From Morella rubra (taxonomy: Eukaryota > Streptophyta > Magnoliopsida > Fagales > Myricaceae): DNA of 64,000 nucleotides. A model generated the notes under the pieces. The model did not search any database and had not been told where the DNA came from. It worked only from the letters and a program-made list of their open reading frames with translations. Positions 22,262 through 34,200 of the stretch are shown piece after piece. The translations under genes and the position numbers were made by a program. The stretch spans positions 23,896,107 through 23,960,106 of the forward strand of contig CM025851.1 of assembly GCA_003952965.2 (NCBI GenBank), in the 5' to 3' direction. The first letter of the stretch is position 1. Each line of letters opens with the position of its first letter.

Positions 22262-25200
22262 CTACGCTCTTCCTTTCTTCTTTTCATCTAGGGCCTGCTC
22301 AAAATATAAACGTTAAGAAATGGAAAGGTCAGAGAATAGTGACCATATAAAAGCATTCTGTGTTAAAACACTAGAAGATACAAGGATTAAAATTCCTAAT
22401 CTCTACAGGGTAATCAAATTTATACTACAAATAGTGTTGTTCCTCTGCATGACGATATCTTTAAATTGGCAACACCCTTTAGAGTATGGTATCGTCTTGC
22501 CTTCAAATTATTCTTTTACAGTCGAGAAGCATTAAACTAAGAATTTAGTACTCACTGCAATAAATTGTTTCGTTATAGTTCTATCTAACAATGATCATAA
22601 AGCTATCACCAATAACTTGATTATCATTAGTGGCACCCACAGAAATATGTGGAGAATTTTAGCTCATATTCTTCCAATAGATTCTAAGATGAAACACTAC
22701 CTTCCTCTGGAACATTCTCATAGTCAAGACAAGAGTATCACGCATCCTACAACAGAAATAGAATGGCATCAAAGTAGGTGTCAGTACAACAGTAAACACA
22801 GATTCATTGCTGGGTGCTGCAGATAATTCACCTAACATTTTTTTTTTCACCAATAACAATTCTTTATCAAGTATGTGTTGAAGCTATCAGTAAAAGAGGG
22901 GCATTATTACGACACGTGGTGAAGCTAGTATCATGTCCTTCTTTTAAGGTATGCGTTGAAGATTGCCATGACAACATAGGTAGATTGCCATGACAACATA
23001 GGTTATTTATCATAGAAAAATTAATGCATGTTTATCTTAGTCTGTACATGTGCTACTTCTATGTAGCAGTTTTCCCACTAACAAGAGCAAAAGGCTCAGA
23101 AAAGTTAGAATCACAAAGATGGTTTCCTTTAGTATTAGTCCAGTGTCAGAATCTCAAAGGGAGACTAACATATCAAGAGAATCATATGCCACACAATGAG
23201 AATAGGGCACCTCGCTTCAATAAACACGAATGTGTCCTTTAGTATAAGCCAAACTCAAATTAAATCTTTTAGGAAATATTGTTTTCCTTAAAGAATGATA
23301 CTGGTAATAAAGACTATAGTTCAAAACTACCTAGTTAGCAAAGTTATAATATATTTACTTTCCTGTTTAAGGAGAAAACCCCTCTAAAATGTGGCATGTT
23401 ACTCTCACTATGGTGCAGTTAGGTCTGGATTAAACTGTAGCTTTTATTACATTATGGAGATAATTATTATTAATCGAAATAATTCCTAGGACATGGGATA
23501 TTGTCAACTGTATTCATTGCATGATATCTATATATTGACATTACAAGGAGAAGGGAGACTATCTCTTTTCTCTCCCATTCTTTACATTGCATGTTAAAGA
23601 GATATGATTTGGGTGTTATGATTACTGAGATATGATTTGGTGCTATGATTCTTTCCTTATATGTCATAACTGTAAATATGTTAATGGGTTGTGTATGGGC
23701 AGTGTATTGTTTCCTTGTATAGAATGGGTAGCTGCAATGTACCAATTGGGAAAACCATGTAAATTGTTCTCTATTTAATGGAAGCAAACCCTAGAGAGAA
23801 GGACATTCAGACCAATTGACATGGTATTAGAGCTCCCATTCTAATTTCCATTTCTCTTGGACTTAATCACTAGTGCGCAATTTTCGTTGTAATTCTAGAG
23901 GGGTTCTAGGTGCTTCCTGGTGGCCTTCCGCAGTTGTTTTCGGCACTTCTTGGTGGTGTTGTGGCTCTTAGTATATCTGGATGGCTGGGTAGTGGTGCTC
24001 TATGGCTGTCGACACTTTCTGTGGTGGTTGTGGTTGTGTCGGCATTCTCTGTGGCTTTTTGTGGTGGCTGAAGTGGCTGTTGGCACTTTCAATGGTGGCT
24101 GTACGGATCAGTTGTGATCCTTTTGGTGGCTAGGGTGCGGTTGCCTCTCATGAGTGCTTTGGTTTTGTTGGGAAAATCAATTTCTTCCCACAGGCTGTTT
24201 TAGAGTGAGACGCAACACTTGCGTCGTTGGGCTTTTGGTTCAATTTGTTGAACTCTTGGGCCGGTTGTTGTTGGGCTTAAAATTTTCTCTTGGGTATGGC
24301 ATTTGTTTGTTTGGCTCTTACTTTGGGTGTTGCGAGGATTCCTATATTGTTGTTTGACTCAAGTCTATCGAGAATACTATTGTTCGGTTTACTAGAAAGA
24401 ATTTCCCTACGTGAGAATTTCAATTTAAGATGTTTTTGAAAGGAAAGAAGTTACGAACCATATTGATAGTTCTATTAAAGTTCCGTACTTTTATTTTGGT
24501 TTTATTCATCACTGGAGCGAGTATTCTAGTATCATTCATGCTAAGGTCCCCTTAGCAGCACTAGCGGCTCTTCAAGCAGTTCATGCCGAGAGTCAACGCA
24601 ATCAATTTCTAATGAAGCTCCGACCTGAATTTGAGACTGTACGAGTTGGATTATTGAATCATAATCCGGTCCTTTCTTTGGATGCCTGTTTGGAAGATTT
24701 ATTGCATGAAGAACAACATTTAGCCACTGAGATGTGTATGACTCACGAGAAGGTTATTTCTGAGGTTGTCAATGTCGTTTATGCAGCGCAAGGGAGAGGT
24801 AGGAACAAGCTGCAGTGTTTTTCAACTACAAGGTGTTTTGGCCACATTGCCCGTAATTGTCTTAAAAAAGTATGAAACTACTGCAAGAAAGAAGGTCATT
24901 TCATTAAGGATTGTCGGGTGCGGCCTCAGAATCGTCAATCTCAAGCCTTCAGGCTGATGTTCAATCAACTTCTTTTGCTACATGATCCACAGTACACACT
25001 GATTCATATATTCTCACACTAGCCATGATACAACAGATGATTGTATTTGTCTTCACTGCTTTAGGCCTGCAAGGTACAAGTACTAACGCCTCTTCTAGGA
25101 TTATTGATTTGGGTGCCTCAAATCATATGACTGGTAGTGTGACGGGTTTTCATGGTGTTTGTAAGTATGGGGTTGAGCAACATATTCAGATTGCCGATGG

Positions 25201-28200
25201 CAGTACTCTTCCTATAACTAATGTTGGTAACTTGGGATCTTCATTCCGCAATGTTTGTCTCTCTTGGATTATCTACTAGTTTAATTTCTATTGGATAATT
25301 GGTGGATAGTAACTGTGACGTTCATTTTTCTCGTGGTGGTTGTCTTGTGCAGGATCAGATGTTGGGGATGGTGATCGCAAAGCGGCCTAAAGTGGGACGT
25401 TTGTTTCCTTCACAATTTTCTTATGATTGTTCTACATGTAAATTAGGTAAGTAAGCTCTTCCTTTTCTTTCTCCTGGCAGTCGTGCAGAAAATTGCTTTG
25501 ATATTGTGCATAGTGATGTGTGGGGGATTTCTTCGGTCAGCTCTCATGATCAGTTTAAATAATTTGTGACGTTCATTGATGATTACAGTCACAATTGTCA
25601 ACGGACAGCTTTGCTGTCTATATCTGTCCACTAAATCGCGATTTTGGTCTCCCAGAATTTCCAACTCACAATTATACTACAGCTGTATATAGGCATTGAT
25701 TTCATAACTTGTATAGCTTGATTCGGTAGCTCTAAATAATGAGAAGGAGACTCATAGCCAATTCATTCGGTCATTTTCACAAATATTGTCAGCAGTACCA
25801 TGGTTTATTTTTTACTATTTGAAAAACTAAGGATTCTATAGAAACGAGAGAAGAAAGAATTAACATTTCTCCCTCACACATTCAATTTATATAAGGCAAT
25901 ACACGGAAGAGTATATAAGGAAAATATCAAACACAATAAACCCCCCAAATCCTTTCCATAACTACACAAAGTTCCGTAACATTTACGTTTCAAATCTAAG
26001 GTCCTTTATATTTTCAAAACATTTGAGGCATATGTTGAGACTCAGTTTTCTATATTTTAAAGTGTTGGAGATCTAACTAAGTTGGAGAGAATTGTTTGGT
26101 AGCGTTCCTGCCCTTATACACCACAGGAAAATGGTGTGGCTAATTGAAAGAATAGCCACCTTTTGGATATTTACAAACCTTATTACTAGTCTTTTGTTCC
26201 ACCCAAATTCTGGGTTGAGGCTTTGTCTACTATTGCCTATTTAATTAATAGACTGCCATCCAATGTCTTAAATTTTGACTCTCCATTATTTATTTATTTC
26301 TTATAAATAAGCTCCATTTTATTAAAAAAGAAAAAAAAAAAGAAAGTGAGATCAGTATAAAGTTCTACTGAAATCACTTAAAGCATACAAGCGAAGAAGC
26401 TAATAAAATCCTGAAAATCTAAAAAAGGACCTCCCCAACATTGCACTAGTCTACAAAAAAGAGAGTGCATTAAACCATCCTTCAAATGCTCAAAAGACAT
26501 AGCTGAATCCTCGAAACACCTACTGTTACGCTCTCTCCAAAGGCACCACCAAATGCAATAAAGGATCATCTTCCAAATTGCCTTAGCTATTGGATTTGCA
26601 AACTTCCTTCCCCAACTTAATAACACATTTGTCACCCTTTCTGGCATAATCCAATGAAGATTCAAGATACCAAACACATGCACCCATAGACCTCTCGCTA
26701 TCGAACAATGCAATAACACATGGTTAACGGATTCCCCATCACCTTTGCACAAATACCACCAGTCAATAACACAAACACCTCTCCTCCTTAAATTATCTAT
26801 AGTCAAAATCCTACCATGTGCAGCCTCCTAAACGAAGAAATAAACTCTTGTAGGTACTTTAGACCACCAAACACCACGCCAAGGGAAAATCTCTGGATTA
26901 CCGCAAGCAATATAACAATAGAAAGATTTGACTGAAAAAACACCATCCTTGGTACCACACCAAAGCAACTTATCGCCATCCCCTCTTCGAATCATCTTGT
27001 CATAAAGAGTAGAGAAAAAGGCCAAAAAACTCCTTGACTCTCCATATTATCGTCTTTATTATCAGCAACCTAGCTATCTAGATAAGCATACATTTGGTTG
27101 CAGTTGTTTTGCTCATTTGCTTTCTCATGAACGCACAAACTTTCTAATCAGTCTCTACAATGTGTGTTTCACATTTCCCATAATGTTGTTTTCTTTGAGA
27201 ATCAATATTTCTTCCTTACTCATTTTGAGTCTTTGCTCGAGTTTAATGTCCTTCAAAGTTTCAATGACTTGACTCCACTAGAGAGGTTCAAAACTGATTT
27301 GTGTACACCCGCCACCAATCAACTTTGCCCCATCTTGAGTCAAATCCGCCAACTTAGCCTGTTCAGCGTGCTCCTTCGAGCATGCTCCGGCCCCTAAGAT
27401 TGTTCCCAGACGCTCTATCAATCTCTCGTCCTCCTAATTGGTATGGCTTTTCACATACATCTCTTAAGGCTACTTTGTCCTTATTCCCATTTCCACATGT
27501 TATTTTGAGGTTGTTAAAAACGAATGTTGGCAGAAGACAATGGAAGAGGAACTTCAGGCCCTTCAGGAGAATCGTACAAGGAACATTGTTCCTTGTCTTT
27601 CTCATGTTAAAGCTATTGGCTGCAAATGAGTTTGCTCGATTAAACTATGTTCTGATGGAACTCTTGATTGGTATAAGGCAAGGTTGGTTGTCCAGATTCT
27701 TGACGTTCTACAACAAGATGGTGTGTATTTCTTGGTGACGCTCTTATTTCATGGAAATGTAAGCAAAGACTGTGTATCTAAGTCTTCTACATAGGCAGAA
27801 TATAGAGCCATGTCTGCAGCATGTTCTGAGGTAATTTGGTTACCGGGTATTCTTTGGATTTTCTCAAGATTGTGCAACTCCTCTTCATGGTGACAACACA
27901 AGTGCTATTCAGATTGTCGCCAATCCTGTATTCCATGAGCGTACTAAGCATATTGAGGTTGCTTGTCATTATTTTTGAGATGCTCATGCAAAGGCTACAA
28001 CTCTTCCTCACATATCAATAGAACATCAAGTTGCTAATATCTTTAATTAAGCTATGACTCGTCAACGGCATCAATTCCTAGTTAGCACATTGCTGCTAGT
28101 GAACTCACCAGCATCAATTTGAGGGATGGTATCAAAGGCAGCACTAGGGTTTTCATTTGGTAGATCTCAAGTTTTCTAGGTTTTGGCATATATGTTGTAT

Positions 28201-31200
28201 TTTGGACTAGATTCATGATCCATTGTATAGATAGGATCAAGTAGCACAAGTTGTTAGGACACTTATCTAGTTTTTATAGATAAGTATTATCATGGGATTC
28301 AAACTACATATTTGAATTTCCTATCTTATTTTGTAATTATCTTGTGATTGTCAGTATAATGTTACCATATTTGACGTTATGGTTAGGTGCTGGCCAGTGT
28401 GTCACCACAGCTGTATAGCTAATAGCATAACTTACAGTATATAGGTTTACCATATATAGCTAAGTAGATATTATGTACATTTAATAGGTCTTTAATAGCC
28501 TTCAATACACATATCAATCTGTGTTTGTAACCACAGATCTTTAGGAAGGACAGATTGTACAGCCCTTCTATATAATGAAAGCACTCTCGACATAGAGACA
28601 TTCAGCCATTTTGACATGGTATCAGAGCCACAATTTTGAGTCTCCTAGGATTTTGTTTCTTTGGTCCTTTTTTTTAGCATTCTGTTTCTTTGGCTCTTTC
28701 TTTTGTAGCTTAGCCCTATTGACTGTAGGGGGCTCTCGGTTCTATTTTTTTTAGATCTCTCTAGTTTCCAAATCTAGCATCATGTCCTTTGAGAGATCAG
28801 AAAATGTATGTATGTGGTTCACAGGGAAGAATTATTCTTCCTGGGAATTTCAGTTCAAGATGCTCCTTAAAGGGAAGGACCTTTGCGGCCATCTTGATGG
28901 GACTACTGCAGCACCAACTGAGTCTACTGCTCTTGCTAAGTGGGCAACAGAGGATGCCCACATCATCACTTGGATTATGGGATCTGTGGAACCCCCATAT
29001 TGTCCTTAATCTTCGATCTTATGTCACTGCCCAGGAGATGTGGGATTATCTCAAGAAAGTTTACCAACAGGCTAAAAATGCGAGGCGGTTTCACTTGTAG
29101 CTCGAAATTGCAAATTATAGTCAAGGAAATCAGTCTATTTTAGACTACTACTAAGGATTTCTCAATCTGTGGACTGAATACTCGGATATTATCCATGCCA
29201 AAGTTCCTAAGGAGGTCATCTCAGCTCTTCAGCAAGTCTATGCCACTAGTAGCAGGGACAAATGAAATTTCGCCCAGACTTTGAAGTTACGCGGGCTTCT
29301 CTGCTGAACCATGATCCTCTTCCTACTCTGGAAGTCTGCCTGAGTGAACTACCACGTGAAGAGCAGCACACCCAGACTCAGGCAGTTATGGAAGAAGACA
29401 AGATGTCCCCGTATTGGTTTGGTAGCCTATGCTGCTCACACCAAGGGGCAGAACAGAGACATGCACAAGGTTCAATGTTTTTGTTGTAAGGAATATGGCC
29501 ACATTGCACGCAATTGTGGCAAGAAAGTTTGTACATACTGCAACCAGCCAGGTCATATCATCAAGGAGTGTCATACCTGACCTCAAAATCACCAAGTAAA
29601 TGCTTTCCAGGTTGCTGTGACTCCTCAATCTAGTGGACAAGCTTCTATGGACTCCAGTCAATTTCCAGCAGCATCTACCGTCCCAGGCCAGGTTGCTCTT
29701 TACTCCAGAAATGGCACAACAAATGCTTATTTCTGCTTTCTCAGCCTTAGGACTGCAAGGTAATACAACGAACTTATCTCAGTCTTGGTTGGTCGATTCT
29801 GCTGCATCAAATCATATGACTAGTTCTCCTGGGGTTCTTGATAATTTTCCTAGGTATAACGGATCATCAAGTATTCAGGTTGCTAATGGCACCAATCTTC
29901 CTATTTCTGTTGTTGGAAATATTTCTTCAACTTTCAAAAATGTTTTTGTCTCTCCAAGTCTTTCCACTATTCTCATTTCGGTTGGCCAATTGGTGGATAA
30001 TAACTATGGTTGTCTTGTGCAGGATCTTGGGTCGGGATGATCATCGCGAAGGAGCCTAAAGTTGGCAGACTGTTCCCGCTGCATTTTCCCATTCCAAATG
30101 TTTTGTCTTTAGCTTGTACTGCTTTCCAGCAAAAGCATGAAGTGTGGCATAAACGTTTAGGTCATTCTCATGCTTTCATTTTGTCACATTTGCTGGATTC
30201 TGGAACTTTGGGCAATAAAGATCAACTTCCCGTGTCTAAACTACAATTTGAGTCTGCTTGTAAGCTAGGAAAGAGTAAAATTCTTCCTTTTCCTTCTCAC
30301 GGTAGTAGAGCTGTAAACATCTTTGATGTCATCCACAGTGATGTATGGGGTATGACTCCTGTCATATCACATGCTCAATATAAGAATTTTGTCACCTTCA
30401 TTGATGACTATAGTCGGTACACTTAGATATACTTCCTACGCAACAAATCTGAGGTGTTTTCTATTTTCCAGATGTTTACTGCATATGTTGAGAATCAATT
30501 CTCTACTCATATCAAAGTATTAAAGTTTGATTCGATTGGGGAATATATGGGGGTGTTTGTTTGCCAAAATTTTGGGGAATATTCCCGAAATTTTGGGAAT
30601 CTTTACTTTATTGAGATTTATTGGAGTTTGTGAAAAGTGAAGTGTGTATGTGTAAAAGTTAAAAATTTTGGAGTGTGTTTGTTTTGTTGGAAATTTTGAT
30701 GCCCCAAAATATTGGGGAAACAAACACCCCCTATGTCTCATGCCTTTCATGCCTTCTTACATCAAAAGGGTATCCTTTCACAGCGCTCTTGTCCGTATAC
30801 GCCACAACAAAATGGCATTGCCGAACGGAAAAATCGCCATCTTTTACATGTTGTGCGCACTCTTTTACTTGAATCATCAGTTCCTCCCAAATTCTGGGTT
30901 GAGGCCTTATCTACTATAGTATATCTTATCAATAGACTCCCTTCCCAAGTCTTGCATCTAGACTCGCCATACTTTCGGCTTTATAAGGAACAACCAATCT
31001 ATCATAATCTGCATACCTTTGGTGGTACTTGTTTTGTTCATCTTCCATCTCATGAGTGTCATAAGCTGTCTGCACAATCCGTAAAATGTGCTTTCTTGGG
31101 TTATAGTGTTGCACAAAAGGGATTTCTTTGTTATGATCCTTGCACCAATCGCATTTGGGTTTCTCGAAATGTTGTCTTCTTTGAAAATCAGTATTTCTTC

Positions 31201-34200
31201 CCCTCACATACTGCTGCCTCTACTCAGATTACTGTCTTACCAAGTTTTGATAAGTTATCTCCCACTACTCAGCACTTCAAGTAAGGATTTGTCTATACTC
31301 GATGCCAACCAACTCAGCTCATTTTTTTTTTGATAAGTATGTCAATCTCATTAGAACTAGTGAAAACAGTACAAAGAACAATACCGAACCACTACTCCAA
31401 ACAAGCAAGAAAACTGAAAAAATCTACAAAATCTAGGAACGGGCAGCTGAGCACCGAGTTCACCCAAAGAAAAAGAGAAGACAACAAAACGCCTTGCACT
31501 CCCTATTGGTGCCTCTTTCAAGAACATTCTTATTTGGGACAGGCTTCTGGAACGCATGGAGCGTAGATTGGCTAGCTGGAAAGGCATGTATCTTTCCAAG
31601 GGTGGAAGGTTAACTCTCATTAAATCTACGCTCGCGTGCTTACCCACATATTTTCTTTCTTTGTTCCCTATTCCAGTGGCGGTGGCGGTGGCGAATAGGA
31701 TGGAGTAAATTCAGTGTGACTTTCTTTGGGGCAATGATGACAGTATCCACAAGTTTCATCTAGTGCAATGGAATAAGGTGTGCTCGCCTTTGCAGGATGG
31801 GGGATTGGGCCTTCGTAGTATTCGATTGTTCAACATGGCATTATTGAACAAATGGTTATGGAGATTTGCGACTGATAGGGAGAGGTTGTGGAGGAGGGTT
31901 ATTGCTGAAAAATATGGTTGCTCGGTGGGTGGTTGGATTACTCTTTTAATCTGTAGTCCTTATGGTGTTAGCCTTTGAGGTTCATTAGCAAATGGTAGAA
32001 TGTTTTCAGCAAGCATATTCGGTTTCAGATGGGGAATGGCGCTAGAGTTAGCTTTTGGCATGACAGTTGGTGTGGGGACAAGCCTCTGAGTTTCACCTTC
32101 CCTCTTGTTTTCTCATTGTCTCGCTGTAAGGAGGCTTTGGAGGCGGACTGCATGGTGGATGGGGAGAGTGTGGTGTGGAATGTCCTTTCTCTCGAGTGGC
32201 TAACGATTGGGAAGTGGACGAAAGCTCTTGCATTAAAGCCGATTTGCGAAAACTTAAATCCCCAAAAACCTCCTGATTCCAAACTTTAAGATCATTCTTC
32301 AAGGCTTTCAACTTCATATGAAGAACAAAACTAGGCACCCCACTATACTCATAACTCTGCCACCACTCCCTTACCCTGTCCACAAACCTATCAACCTTAA
32401 GCCACATGTTCTCAAAACGGAAAGGCTTTTTAGAACTCCCCGACCTACAACTGTCCAACATAATCAGGAGAATAAGATCCAGGTACACTGATTCCCAACA
32501 AGAGCTAACCAAAAAACGGTCAATCCGAGACCAAGACTCAGCTCCTTATTGAAATTGATCCACCTCCCAATCCTACACAGCCCCCACTTTGAAGATCAGC
32601 AAGAACATCTCAGCCACCTGATTGGTATGGTTTCTTATTACCCACAAGCTACAAAACATGAGTGTTGGAAGAGGGCTATGCAAGAAGAGCTTTGGGCTCT
32701 TGATGAGAATGAGACATGCTGTGAAACCTATTGGTTGTAAGCGGGTATATTCAGTAAATTATCACTCCAATGGCACTCTTGATCGATATAAAGCAAGGCT
32801 GGTAGCTCTTGGTAATTGACAAGAGTATGGAGTCGACTATGATGAGACTTGTGCCCCAGTAGCCAAAATGACTACAATACGGACAGTGCTTGCACTTGCT
32901 GCATCTCAAGGCTGGTCACTTCACCAAATGGATGTCAAAAATGCGTTTCTTCACGGAGATCTTATAGAAACCATTCACATGACACCTCCACCTGGTTTAT
33001 TTACCTCCTCTACTTCAGCAGTTTGTAAACTGAAGCGGTCTTTATTTGGGTTAAAACAAGCTCCACGGGCATGGTTTGAGAAATTCAAATCCACTACTAC
33101 GGTTTTCTTTTGTCCAAAGCAAGTATGACTCCTCTTTGTTTCTTCGAAAGACATCCACTGGTATGGTTCTTCTACTTGTCTATGTTGATGACATCGTCAT
33201 CAGTGGCACGGATTCCACCTTGATTTCTCAAATCAAACAGCATCTGCATAACTCCTTTCATATGAAGGATCTTGGCTCTCACATATTTCTTGGGGCTGGA
33301 AGTTCATTCCGGACCTATTGGAATCTACTTGAATCAGCACAAATACACAATGGAGCTTGGTCTTTGGAGATATCAAACAGATTATTCTGTGTTTCACTTG
33401 TGTACCGATGCAAGTTATGTCATTCTTGTGATTTATGTAGATGATGTTGTGATTGTTGGAGATGATGCATGTGGTTGTTATCACCAGAGATGATGCAGGA
33501 GGTTGGCTTTCCACTACCTACGCCTATTCCATTGTTTTGTGATAATCAAGCCACTGTTCATATTGCATTTAATCGAGTGTTTCATAACAGAACCAAACAT
33601 ATTAAGGTTGATTGTCATTTCATCCGTGACAAAATACTCAATGGACACATGTCTACACACCTCTTGTGAAATCTGGAGAACAATTGGCTGATATTTATAC
33701 CAAGTCTTTGTGTAGTAGTGGAATGAAGTTTACAGCTTCCAAGCTAGGCCTATATGAACTTTTTTTTTTTTGGTAAGGCAAATTTTGTTAAAGAAGAAAA
33801 ATTAAAAGAAACAGTACAAAGGACCATATGATATATATGCTCCAGCTTGAGGGAAAGTGTTATGCAAAGAACAGTATTGAGGGAAATAATCCCTAAGACT
33901 ATATTGTCAACTGTATTCATTGCATGATTCCTATATAATGACAGGGAGACTATCTCTTTCTCTCCCATTCTTTACATTGCAAACCCTAATTCTCACAAAA
34001 TATGTCATTTCTGCACTTACAGATGTCAAGATAGAACGACAAGAATCCATCAAGTTAAAGTGTGCGTTGGCATAAATTTTCTTTTAAGCATTCTCATTTA
34101 GTATTTTGTTGATGGCAATAGCTACGGCTTCTCTGCATGATAACTTTCCTTTATATTGGGTTTTGATACCTCCAAAATTAATGAGAGGAAGAGAGACACT

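Larger units (their letters stand above)
23837..28127 (+). pseudogene. Copia element 1 gag-pol, heavily decayed
   Basis: Pieces occur in the expected order with stops and frameshifts. A gag end with a defective zinc knuckle (GHIARNC) lies at 24612-24875. A protease-like region (GASNHMTGS, 25100-25140) follows, then integrase core pieces (FIDDYS near 25570-25590), interrupted by a probable solo LTR (25596-25981). The integrase C-terminal part ([20 protein letters not shown], 26190-26270) is interrupted by a LINE (26287-27033). The reverse-transcriptase start (27395-27700) comes next, but the catalytic YVDD part is deleted. RNase H-like sequence runs 27790-28080. The element is antisense to the host gene in whose intron it lies. 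Confidence 0.8.
28782..33857 (+). pseudogene. Copia element 2 gag-pol, broken by stops and four kinds of insertion or rearrangement
   Basis: The ATG at 28782 opens gag ([17 protein letters not shown]), with an early frameshift near 29000. Two CCHC zinc knuckles ([28 protein letters not shown]) lie near 29475-29575. The protease motif is altered to DSAA (29790-29801). GAG-pre-integrase and integrase follow (WHKRLGHSH near 30140, [11 protein letters not shown] ending in TAG at 30424). A MITE (30549-30731) splits the integrase; its C-terminal part runs to about 31285. A rearranged LINE fills 31321-32535. Reverse transcriptase runs from 32640 with YVDD at 33181-33192, a second YVDD lies at 33434-33445, and RNase H-like sequence runs from 33490. 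A tiny LINE piece lies at 33759-33824, and the polypurine tract gagggaaag ends at 33857. It is antisense to the host gene. Confidence 0.85.

Noticed and set aside
22659-22859. Stand-alone 66-codon minus frame
   Set aside because: Only its middle part is real: exon 18 of the 19-exon gene. The rest is intron.
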